5,480 nucleotides of DNA from the NCBI GenBank assembly GCA_964539745.1, contig CAZIJU010000160.1, positions 1 to 5,480 of the forward strand, read 5' to 3'. A program made the position numbers and the translations under genes. The stretch comes from DSNY01 sp964539745. GTDB taxonomy: Bacteria; Pseudomonadota; Gammaproteobacteria; Burkholderiales; Burkholderiaceae_F. How positions within the stretch are numbered: the stretch's first letter is position 1; every line of letters begins with the position of its first letter. The notes beneath the pieces were generated by a model that saw only the letters and a list, made by a program, of their open reading frames with translations, had not been told where the DNA came from and made no database searches. Shown here one piece after another: positions 1-5,450 of this stretch.

Positions 1-1146
1 ACCGATCCGCAGAAGATCCCGGTCACCGTGCTCAGCCGCTGCCTGCAGTTCAACCTGAAGCAGATGTCGCCGGAGGCGATCTGCGGACGGTTCGCCCACA
101 TCGTTCAGCAGGAAGGTATCTCCGCCGAACCCGCCGCGCTGAAGCTGCTTGCGCACGCCGCCCGCGGCAGCATGCGCGACGGCCTGTCGCTGCTCGACCA
201 GGCCATCGCGTTCAGCGCGGGGCAGGTCACCGCCGGTGCGGTGCGCGACATGCTCGGCGCGATCGACACGACCACACTCGCGCGCCTGCTCGACGCGCTG
301 GCTGCGCGCGACGCGAAGTCGATGCTGGCGATCGCCGATGAAATGGCCGCGCGCAGCCTGTCGTTCGGCCAGGCGCTGCGCGATCTGGGCGCGCTGCTGC
401 ACCGGATCGCGCTCGTGCAGCGCATCGATGCGGCGGCCGACGCGTACGGCGCCGACGATGACGGCGCCGAAATCGCGCGATTCGCCAAGGCATTCGCGCC
501 GGACGAGGTGCAGCTTTACTACCAGATCGCGCTGCATGGCCGCAACGAACTGCACCTCGCGCCCGACGAATACGCGGGCTTCACGATGACGCTGTTGCGC
601 ATGCTCGCCTTCGCGCCGGTCGAACCTGCGTCCGCGCCGAAGACTGCCGCACTGGCCGCGACGCGGCCGCCGCGAACGTCCGCGCCGGCGGCCGCCGCGC
701 CGCGTCCGGCACCTGCGCCGAGGTCGCAGACAGCGGCGGCTGCGGCGAACGAAGCGGTGCGTCCGGTCGCGTTCGACGGCAACTGGCCGGCGCTGGTCGA
801 ACGACTGAAGATCGGCGGCTTGGTGCGCGAGCTTGCCGCGCGCAGCGAACTGGTTGCGGTCGAAGGCGATCACTTCAAACTGCGCGTTCCGATCAAGACG
901 CTGCTCGACGCCGGCACGCTCGATCGGCTCAAGGCCGCGCTCGGCGAACACTTCGGGCGGGCGATCCGCGTCTCGGCCGAGGTCGGGTCGACCAGCGGAG
1001 CGACCGCTGCGGGGCTCGCGGAGCGGGCGCGCGCCGAAAAGCAGAAACGCGCCGAGGACGCGATCTACGCCGATCCCTTCGTGCGAGAATTGATCGAGAA
1101 CTTCGGTGCAACCGTCGACCCGCAGTCGATCCGACCCAAGGACTGA
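1..1146 (+). CDS. dnaX: DNA polymerase III subunit tau (DnaX), 3' part
   Basis: Clamp-loader ATPase subunit of the DNA polymerase III holoenzyme; tau loads the sliding clamp and tethers polymerase cores and helicase at the fork. The reading frame is open from base 1, so the gene begins upstream; an internal GTG at 28 is a valine codon, not the start. The 381 residues seen begin in the segment after sensor 1 (TDPQKIPVTVLSRC), with the SRC arginine finger at window residues 12-14. The sensor 2 motif GSMRDGLSLLDQAI is at 56-69, followed by the helical collar domain to about 204, an Ala/Pro-rich linker (about 205-256) and a C-terminal domain matching the polymerase-alpha-binding part of tau. It ends with the conserved stretch ADPFVRELIENFGA. 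By comparison with E. coli about 155 residues are missing, including Walker A and B. No A-rich slippery heptamer is visible, so a shorter gamma form by frameshifting is not supported. Identity is very secure. Confidence 0.97.
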   Translation, partial: TDPQKIPVTVLSRCLQFNLKQMSPEAICGRFAHIVQQEGISAEPAALKLLAHAARGSMRDGLSLLDQAIAFSAGQVTAGAVRDMLGAIDTTTLARLLDALAARDAKSMLAIADEMAARSLSFGQALRDLGALLHRIALVQRIDAAADAYGADDDGAEIARFAKAFAPDEVQLYYQIALHGRNELHLAPDEYAGFTMTLLRMLAFAPVEPASAPKTAALAATRPPRTSAPAAAAPRPAPAPRSQTAAAAANEAVRPVAFDGNWPALVERLKIGGLVRELAARSELVAVEGDHFKLRVPIKTLLDAGTLDRLKAALGEHFGRAIRVSAEVGSTSGATAAGLAERARAEKQKRAEDAIYADPFVRELIENFGATVDPQSIRPKD

Positions 1147-1170
1147 CTGAACGGACCGAGTAGCGCCGTA

Positions 1171-1258
1171 CCGGCAAGTTGGCCGGGAAGACGTGCGCCG
1201 AAGGCAAGGTGACAACTGTCGGGGAAGCAACGGAAATGATGAAAGGCCAACTTGCCGG
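1171..1258 (+). repeat. Perfect 14-base inverted repeat around the ybaB start
   Basis: The left arm CCGGCAAGTTGGCC at 1171-1184, in the dnaX-ybaB gap, is the exact reverse complement of GGCCAACTTGCCGG at 1245-1258, which lies in codons 4-8 of ybaB. The pairing does not extend at either end. In mRNA the 14-bp GC-rich stem would close a loop of 60 bases (1185-1244) holding the Shine-Dalgarno sequence and the ATG. The left arm can also fold alone (CCGGC 1171-1175 with GCCGG 1182-1186), so two structures could compete. A regulatory role is inference. Confidence 0.6.
1221..1227 (+). promoter_or_regulatory. Shine-Dalgarno site of ybaB
   Basis: GGGGAAG ends 8 bases before the ATG at 1236 (11 before the second ATG at 1239). 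It supports starting ybaB here and not at the in-frame TTG at 1179, which would add 19 residues absent from the family as I know it. Confidence 0.6.
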
Positions 1259-1562
1259 GCTCATGCAGCAGGCGCAGAAGATGCAGGAGAACATGAAGCG
1301 CCTGCAGGAAGAGCTCGCGCAGATCGAAGTCGAAGGCCAGTCGGGCGCCGGGCTGGTCAAGGTCGTGATGACCTGCAAGAACCAGGTGCGGCGCGTGTCG
1401 ATCGATCCGAGCCTGGTCGGCGACGATCGCGACATGCTCGAGGACCTGGTCGCCGCGGCGTTCAACGACGCCGTGCGTCGCGCCGAGGAAGCGACCCAGC
1501 AGAAGATGGCGTCGATCACCGCCGGCATGCCGCTGCCGCCGGGGTTCAAGCTGCCGTTCTGA
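1236..1562 (+). CDS. ybaB: YbaB/EbfC family nucleoid-associated protein
   Basis: Small DNA-binding protein of the YbaB/EbfC family. Members are dimers that bind DNA and help shape the nucleoid, and the gene commonly sits between dnaX and recR as here. The 108-residue product has the usual family length. It begins MMKGQLAGLMQQAQKMQENM, a long charged amphipathic helix that forms the tweezer-like arms in known structures. A beta-sheet core follows (EVEGQSGAGLVKVVMTCKNQ, about residues 29-48), then the RRVSIDPSLV segment, a second helix with EDLVAAAFNDAV, and the typical tail PPGFKLPF. The start is ATG 1236, or ATG 1239 one codon later; both suit the Shine-Dalgarno site. It follows dnaX by 89 bases and precedes recR by 70 bases, with no obvious promoter in the gaps, so read-through from dnaX is likely. 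A perfect inverted repeat spans its start region. Confidence 0.96.
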   Translation: MMKGQLAGLMQQAQKMQENMKRLQEELAQIEVEGQSGAGLVKVVMTCKNQVRRVSIDPSLVGDDRDMLEDLVAAAFNDAVRRAEEATQQKMASITAGMPLPPGFKLPF

Positions 1563-1632
1563 GCGGCACGCTGCAGGGGGCTGCTGGGTTTGCATCCGGG
1601 CGGGCCATGTTTCTCCGCGCTGAAGCAAGTTG

Positions 1633-2235
1633 ATGAAGCTCGGCCCGACGCTCGACAAACTGGTCGACGCATTGAAGCGCCTGCCCGGCATCGGGCCGCG
1701 TTCGGCGCAGCGCATCGCGTTTCACCTGCTGCAGCACGACCGCGGCACCGCGATCGCGCTTGGCGAAGCCTTGCTCGCCGCGGCGCGCGACGTACGGCAC
1801 TGCGCCCGCTGCAACACGCTGACCGAACTGGAGATCTGCGAGACCTGCGCGAACCCCAGGCGCGACGCCGGCCTGCTGTGCGTCGTCGAGAGCCCGGCGG
1901 ACCAGTTGATGATCGAACAGTCGCTCGCGTACTCGGGGTTGTACTTCGTGCTGCTCGGCCGGCTGTCGCCGCTGGACGGGATCGGCCCGCGCGAGATCCA
2001 GATGGAGCGGCTGCTGGCGCGCGCCACCGATGGCCTGGTGCGCGAGGTCATCATCGCGACCTCGTTCACGGCAGAGGGAGACGCGACCGCGCATTACGTC
2101 GGCGAGCTGCTGCGTGCGCGCGATGCGCAACTCAGAATCACGCGGCTGGCGCGCGGCGTGCCGGCCGGCGCAGAACTCGAGTACACGGACGTCAACACGA
2201 TCGCGCAGGCGATGCTCGACCGGAGGGCCGCATGA
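1633..2235 (+). CDS. recR: Recombination mediator protein RecR
   Basis: Acts with RecO (and RecF) in the cytoplasm to load RecA onto SSB-coated single-stranded DNA during gap repair. The 200-residue product has the family's length and domain order. A helix-hairpin-helix DNA-binding motif comes first (LPGIGPRSAQR, residues 17-27). A four-cysteine zinc site follows (C57, C60, C69, C72), then a Toprim domain with VVESPAD (E86 in the first acidic motif), the GLYFVLLGRLSPLDGIGP signature (about 102-119) and the second acidic motif AEGDATAHY (about 147-155). The C-terminal Walker-B-like region is RGVPAGAELEYTD. In that acidic motif the residues are E148-G-D150, where the form I remember is EGE; Asp is chemically conservative. 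The start is taken as ATG 1633; a TTG directly before it is possible. The Shine-Dalgarno signal is weak (GAAG at 1622-1625). The stop overlaps the next gene's ATG. Confidence 0.98.
   Translation: MKLGPTLDKLVDALKRLPGIGPRSAQRIAFHLLQHDRGTAIALGEALLAAARDVRHCARCNTLTELEICETCANPRRDAGLLCVVESPADQLMIEQSLAYSGLYFVLLGRLSPLDGIGPREIQMERLLARATDGLVREVIIATSFTAEGDATAHYVGELLRARDAQLRITRLARGVPAGAELEYTDVNTIAQAMLDRRAA
2222..2226 (+). promoter_or_regulatory. Shine-Dalgarno site of the MAPEG gene inside recR
   Basis: GGAGG lies in the last codons of recR, 5 bases before the ATG at 2232. It is one of the best ribosome binding sites in the window and fixes the start of a frame that is open far upstream. Confidence 0.65.
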
Positions 2236-2609
2236 CGATCGCGTTCTGGTGCGTGCTGGTCGCGGGGCTGATGCCGTATGTTGCGGTGACGATCGCGAAG
2301 GCGGGCGGCAGCCGCTACGACAACCGCGATCCGCGCGCATGGCTCGAACGGCAGGAAGGGTTCCGCAAGCGCGCGCACAACGCTCAGGCCAATGCGTTCG
2401 AGGCCTTTCCGTTCTTCGCCGTCGCGGTGATCGTCGCGACGCTGACCGGCGCGCCGCAGGAGCGGGTCGATGCGCTGGCGGTGATCTTCATCGCGGGGCG
2501 CGTCGCGTACCTGGTCTGTTACCTCGCCGACTGGCACTGGGCGCGTTCGGCTGCCTGGCTGATCGGCTGGCTCGCCACATTGACGATCTTCGTCAGCGCA
2601 GTTCAGTGA
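2232..2609 (+). CDS. MAPEG family small integral membrane protein
   Basis: A 125-residue protein with about four hydrophobic segments, roughly residues 3-22, 57-73, 80-98 and 105-123, placing it in the inner membrane. The segment RAHNAQANAFEAFPFFAVAV (residues 47-66) carries the arginine, asparagine and glutamate pattern (R-A-x-x-N-x-x-E) of the MAPEG family, which includes microsomal glutathione transferases and FLAP. Length and helix count fit bacterial members, most of which have no known substrate. Glutathione transferase or peroxidase activity is therefore possible but not shown. The ATG at 2232 overlaps the recR stop by four bases (ATGA) and has a strong Shine-Dalgarno site, indicating translational coupling to recR. 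The frame is open upstream to about 1590, but that part is the recR shadow. The loop of residues 23-47 is basic and polar (KAGGSRYDNRDPRAWLERQ), likely the first loop. Confidence 0.85.
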   Translation: MTIAFWCVLVAGLMPYVAVTIAKAGGSRYDNRDPRAWLERQEGFRKRAHNAQANAFEAFPFFAVAVIVATLTGAPQERVDALAVIFIAGRVAYLVCYLADWHWARSAAWLIGWLATLTIFVSAVQ

Positions 2610-2612
2610 GGA
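2608..2612 (+). promoter_or_regulatory. Shine-Dalgarno site of the diguanylate cyclase gene
   Basis: GAGGA overlaps the stop codon of the MAPEG gene (TGA 2607-2609) and ends 7 bases before the ATG at 2620. Ending one gene and starting the next within ten bases supports a shared transcript. Confidence 0.55.
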
Positions 2613-2619
2613 ACGGGCG

Positions 2620-3891
2620 ATGACGCGCGCTCCGCCGAAGGGGTTCGACGACCATGCGGCGGCGATCGAACGCCTGGTCGAAGCGATCGATCTGCCGATC
2701 GGCCGTTGGGACGCGCAGCACCGGCTGACCTTCTGCAATACGCCATACGTGAAGTGGGCCGCGCGGCCGCGCGAGCAGTTGCTCGGCCGAACGCTCGAGG
2801 AGATCTACGGGCCCGCGGCCTGGGCTGCGGCACGCGAAGCCTTCGACAAGGCGTTTGCCTGCGCGACGGTGAGCTACGAGCGGCTGTTGACGCATCGCGG
2901 CGGCCCGCCGCGCTGGGCGCGCGTGCAGGTCTTCCCCGGTGTCGACCCCGCCGGCCGCGTCGAGGCGGTCTACACGATCGCGTTCGACATCCACGACGAC
3001 GTGACCGCGCGCGAAGCGCTGGAATCGGCGCGCCGCCGGCTCGACCGCTTCACCGAGAACATCCCGTATCCGCTGACCTATGTCGACCGCGAATTCCGGA
3101 TCTGTTTCGTCAACCGCGCGTACACGCAGGCCACCGGGATGAGCGCGGAACAGCTGATCGGCCGGCACATCGGCGAAGTGCGCGGCGCGCGCCGCTGGGC
3201 CGAGCACAGACCGTACTTCGAGCGCGCGCTCGCCGGAGAGACGGTCCACTATGCGCGGCTTACCGAACTCGCGCACCTCGGCCCGCGCTGGGTGCGAACG
3301 ACGTACTCGCCCGACTTCGACGATACGGGTCGCGTCGTCGGTATCTACACGTCGACGATCGACGTGCACGAGCTCACGCTCGCGCGCCAGGCGCTCGAGC
3401 GCAGCCTCGAGCGCGACGCGCTCACGGACGTGCTCGCCCGGCGCGCGCTGATGGACCGCATCGACCAGGCGGTCGCGCGCTGCGCGGCCGAGCCGGTCGC
3501 GCTGTTCTTCATCGACCTCGACGGCTTCAAGCGCGTCAACGACGCGCTCGGCCACCGCGCCGGCGACGTCGTGCTGACGTCGGTCGCGACCGCGCTGTCG
3601 CGCGCGGTCCGGGGCGAAGACACCGTCGGCCGCTTCGGCGGCGACGAGTTCATCGTGCTTGCGCGCGTCGGCGACCGGCCGGCCGCGGCGGCGCTCGCGC
3701 AGCACCTGCTCGATGCCGTCCGGCGTGCGCCGTGCGCAACGCACATCAGCGCCAGCATCGGCTACGCGCTGGCGCCGGCCGACGCCGTGACCTCGTTCGA
3801 ACTCGTCCGGCAGGCCGACGACGCGATGTATGCGGCCAAGCGCAGCGGCGGCGACCGCGCGCTGCATTGCACTCAGGTGCAGCGGCCATGA
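2620..3891 (+). CDS. PAS-PAS-GGDEF diguanylate cyclase
   Basis: Predicted to make cyclic di-GMP from two GTP in response to a signal sensed by its PAS domains. No signal peptide or membrane segment is visible in the 423 residues, so it should be cytosolic. PAS 1 spans about residues 18-127 and PAS 2 about 141-252; each ends in a similar D-I/V-H...AR-x-ALE helix linker. The GGDEF domain spans about 264-416 and opens with DALTDVLARRALMDRI, close to the usual DxLTxLxNR form. Metal and GTP residues are present: D299 in FFIDLDGFK, N307 and D308, and GGDEF itself at 340-344 with E343. R331-G-E-D334 stands five residues before GGDEF, the spacing of the RxxD product-inhibition I-site. There is no EAL or HD-GYP domain, so no built-in phosphodiesterase. 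Which ligand or cofactor the PAS domains bind cannot be read from sequence. It follows the MAPEG gene by 10 bases and overlaps the CoA-transferase gene by four. Confidence 0.95.
   Translation: MTRAPPKGFDDHAAAIERLVEAIDLPIGRWDAQHRLTFCNTPYVKWAARPREQLLGRTLEEIYGPAAWAAAREAFDKAFACATVSYERLLTHRGGPPRWARVQVFPGVDPAGRVEAVYTIAFDIHDDVTAREALESARRRLDRFTENIPYPLTYVDREFRICFVNRAYTQATGMSAEQLIGRHIGEVRGARRWAEHRPYFERALAGETVHYARLTELAHLGPRWVRTTYSPDFDDTGRVVGIYTSTIDVHELTLARQALERSLERDALTDVLARRALMDRIDQAVARCAAEPVALFFIDLDGFKRVNDALGHRAGDVVLTSVATALSRAVRGEDTVGRFGGDEFIVLARVGDRPAAAALAQHLLDAVRRAPCATHISASIGYALAPADAVTSFELVRQADDAMYAAKRSGGDRALHCTQVQRP
3875..3879 (+). promoter_or_regulatory. Probable Shine-Dalgarno site of the CoA-transferase gene
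   Basis: AGGTG within the last codons of the diguanylate cyclase gene is complementary to the 16S rRNA tail and ends 8 bases before the ATG at 3888. It supports that ATG, which forms an ATGA stop-start overlap, and not any codon further up the open frame. Confidence 0.45.
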
Positions 3892-5120
3892 CGGCGCCTC
3901 CGACCGGCAGCGGCGCGTTCGGACCCCTGGCCGGGCTGAAGGTGCTCGAGCTCGGTACGCTGATCGCCGGGCCCTTCGCCGCGCGCATGTTCGCCGAGTT
4001 CGGCGCCGACGTCGTCAAGATCGAAGCGACCGAAGGCGGCGACCCGATCCGAACCTGGCGCTACCTGCACGAAGGCACGTCGCTGTGGTGGTACGTGCAG
4101 GCGCGTAACAAGCGGTCGGTGACGCTGAACCTGAAGGACGCGCGCGGGCAGGCGATCGCGAAGAAGCTCGCGCTCGACGCGGACGTGATCATCGAGAACT
4201 ACCGCCCCGGCGTGCTGGAGAAATGGGGGCTGGGCTTCGAGCAACTGCGCGCCGACAACCCCGCGACGATTCTCGTCAGGCTGTCGGGCTACGGGCAGAC
4301 CGGGCCGATGCGCGACAGGCCGGGCTTCGGTGCGATCGGCGAAAGCATGGGCGGCATCCGTTTCGTGTCGGGTCACCCGGATCGCCCGCCCGTTCGGATC
4401 GGCATCTCGATCGGCGACTCGATTGCGGCGCTGCATGGCGTGATCGGCGCGTTGATGGCGCTGCGCCACCGCGACGCAACCGGAGGTCGGCGGAAAGGGC
4501 AGGGGCAGGTCGTCGACGTCGCGCTGTACGAGGCGGTCTTCAACATGATGGAAAGCACCGTGCCGGAGTACGACCGCTTCGGCGTCGTGCGCAGCCGCAC
4601 CGGCGGCGCACTGCCCGGCATCGTTCCTTCCAACACCTACACGTGCGCCGACGGCGAGGCGATCGTGATCGCCGGCAACGGCGACGCCATTTTCAAGCGG
4701 CTGATGATCGCGATCGGCCGCGACGATCTGGCCCGCGATCCTCATCTGGCGCGCAACGACGGCCGCGTGCCGCGTGCCGCGGAGATCGACGACGCGATCC
4801 AGTCGTGGTGCAGCCGTCATCCGATCGACGAGGCGCTCGCGCACCTCGCTGCCGCGGACGTGCCGGTATCGAAGATCTACAGCGTCGCCGACATGTTCCG
4901 CGATCCGCAGTACGCCGCGCGGCAGATGATCGAACACGCGCTGCTTCCCGACGGCACGCCGCTTGCCGTACCGGGGATCGTTCCCAAACTGTCCGCCACA
5001 CCGGGCGCGACACGCTGGCTGGGGCCGCGGCTCGGGGAACATACGGACGAGGTGCTGCGCTCGCTCGGTTACGGTGACGACGAGATCGAAGCGTTTCGCC
5101 GCGACGGCGTGATTTTTTGA
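3888..5120 (+). CDS. CaiB/BaiF family (family III) CoA-transferase
   Basis: Moves CoA from a donor thioester to a carboxylic acid through an enzyme-bound aspartyl intermediate; family members are interlocked cytosolic dimers. The 410-residue length is typical. Recognisable family segments in order are GLKVLELGTLIAGPFAARM (16-34), FGADVVKIE (38-46), RNKRSVTLNLK (73-83), ENYRPGVLEKWGLG (103-116) and LSGYGQTGP (132-140). The catalytic aspartate is most likely D177 in the segment ISIGDSIAALHGVIGALMAL, matching Asp169 of formyl-CoA transferase. QGQVVDVALYEA (205-216) and GIVPSNTYTCADG (244-256) follow. The acid substrate cannot be told: succinyl-CoA-dependent transferases for malate, citramalate or glutarate, carnitine-type and formyl/oxalyl-type enzymes all share these motifs. 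No acyl-CoA dehydrogenase, lyase or transporter lies beside it in the window to suggest a pathway. The ATG overlaps the diguanylate cyclase stop by four bases. A possible terminator overlaps the last codons. Confidence 0.93.
   Translation: MTAPPTGSGAFGPLAGLKVLELGTLIAGPFAARMFAEFGADVVKIEATEGGDPIRTWRYLHEGTSLWWYVQARNKRSVTLNLKDARGQAIAKKLALDADVIIENYRPGVLEKWGLGFEQLRADNPATILVRLSGYGQTGPMRDRPGFGAIGESMGGIRFVSGHPDRPPVRIGISIGDSIAALHGVIGALMALRHRDATGGRRKGQGQVVDVALYEAVFNMMESTVPEYDRFGVVRSRTGGALPGIVPSNTYTCADGEAIVIAGNGDAIFKRLMIAIGRDDLARDPHLARNDGRVPRAAEIDDAIQSWCSRHPIDEALAHLAAADVPVSKIYSVADMFRDPQYAARQMIEHALLPDGTPLAVPGIVPKLSATPGATRWLGPRLGEHTDEVLRSLGYGDDEIEAFRRDGVIF
5097..5118 (+). terminator. Candidate intrinsic terminator overlapping the stop codon
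   Basis: CGCCG (5097-5101) and CGGCG (5105-5109) form a perfect 5-bp GC stem with a 3-base loop. Three bases later comes a run of six T (5113-5118), the last being the first base of the TGA stop. The T run stands out in this GC-rich sequence. The stem is short for an intrinsic terminator, so efficiency is doubtful, and the T run also encodes the ending Ile-Phe. Confidence 0.4.
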
Positions 5121-5184
5121 GAGTTACGCAAGCTCGTGACACCGCGACCCCTCAAGTTCGTTTCGCCCGTGCGACACTGGTTCC

Positions 5185-5256
5185 GTCATCCCGAGCAACG
5201 CGAGGGATCCCGGCGTTGCGCGCAGCGGAGATTCCTCGCCTGCGGCTCGGAATGAT
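5185..5256 (+). repeat. Palindromic intergenic element, copy 1
   Basis: The left arm begins GTCATCCCGAGC at 5185 and runs through CGCGAGGGATCC (to 5210). The right arm GAGATTCCTCG...GGCTCGGAATGAT (5228-5256) is its imperfect reverse complement, so the unit can fold into a long hairpin with a loop near 5211-5227. It lacks one base of the CGAACG seen in the left arms of copies 2 and 3. The arms resemble abundant intergenic repeats of many bacterial genomes, but the family name and mobiliser are unknown to me. Confidence 0.75.
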
Positions 5257-5360
5257 GAGGGCGGCGTTGCGGCTCGGAATGACAGTGAGGGTTTTGCGGT
5301 GGGCAATGACAATGGCGGCATGGTGGCTCGCGATGACGAAGCCGGTCCGGGGTGGAATGA
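5229..5360 (+). repeat. Degenerate tandem array with 27-base period
   Basis: Five units can be aligned by an ATGA near their 3' ends, starting at 5252, 5279, 5306, 5333 and 5357, giving steps of 27, 27, 27 and 24. Units 1 and 2 share the 15-mer TGCGGCTCGGAATGA; units 3 to 5 are more diverged (for example GGTGGGCAATGA and GGTGGCTCGCGATGA). Unit 1 is the right arm of palindromic copy 1, so the array probably grew from that arm. Confidence 0.6.
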
Positions 5361-5369
5361 CGCCGGCTT

Positions 5370-5442
5370 GTCATCCCGAGCGAACGCGAGGGATCTCTGC
5401 GCCGCGAGGCGAGGAGATTCCTCGGCTTGGGCTTGGAATGAC
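5370..5442 (+). repeat. Palindromic intergenic element, copy 2
   Basis: The left arm 5370-5397 (GTCATCCCGAGCGAACGCGA, then GGGATCTC) faces the right arm 5414-5442 (GAGATTCCTCGG...GGAATGAC) across a loop of about 16 bases. The outer (GTCAT/ATGAC) and inner (GATCTC/GAGATT) parts pair well, with mismatches in the middle. Orientation is the same as copy 1. Confidence 0.75.
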
Positions 5443-5450
5443 TCCCCATC

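Noticed and set aside
1033..1053. AAAAG/AGAAAC stretch as a dnaX slippery site
   Set aside because: It is not a proper slippery heptamer in the reading frame and lies near the end of the gene, past the point where a gamma form would end.
1179..1235. Upstream TTG start for ybaB adding 19 residues
   Set aside because: The extension has no family counterpart that I know, and the GGGGAAG ribosome binding site lies between it and ATG 1236.
1573..1584. Small hairpin GCAG/CTGC in the ybaB-recR gap as a terminator
   Set aside because: It has only four base pairs and no T run follows, and recR downstream appears to lack its own promoter.
1590..2231. Longer MAPEG protein from an upstream start in the same open frame
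   Set aside because: The upstream part is the out-of-frame shadow of recR and Arg-rich; a strong GGAGG directly before ATG 2232 and the membrane protein starting there settle the start.
1546..2340. 264-codon minus-strand open frame over recR
   Set aside because: It is the antisense shadow of recR, with low-complexity Arg/Ala-rich translation and no plausible start signal.
2593..3867. 424-codon minus-strand open frame opposite the diguanylate cyclase
   Set aside because: It mirrors a gene with clear PAS and GGDEF domains. The translation is Arg/Ala/Val/Asp-rich with no recognisable domain, typical of antisense frames in GC-rich DNA.
2706..3887. Longer CoA-transferase from an upstream start
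   Set aside because: That part is the shadow of the diguanylate cyclase in another frame; the family N-terminus begins just after ATG 3888.
3873..5042. 389-codon minus-strand open frame opposite the CoA-transferase
   Set aside because: The + strand encodes family motifs along its whole length. The antisense product is rich in Arg, Val, Asp and His and resembles no family I know.
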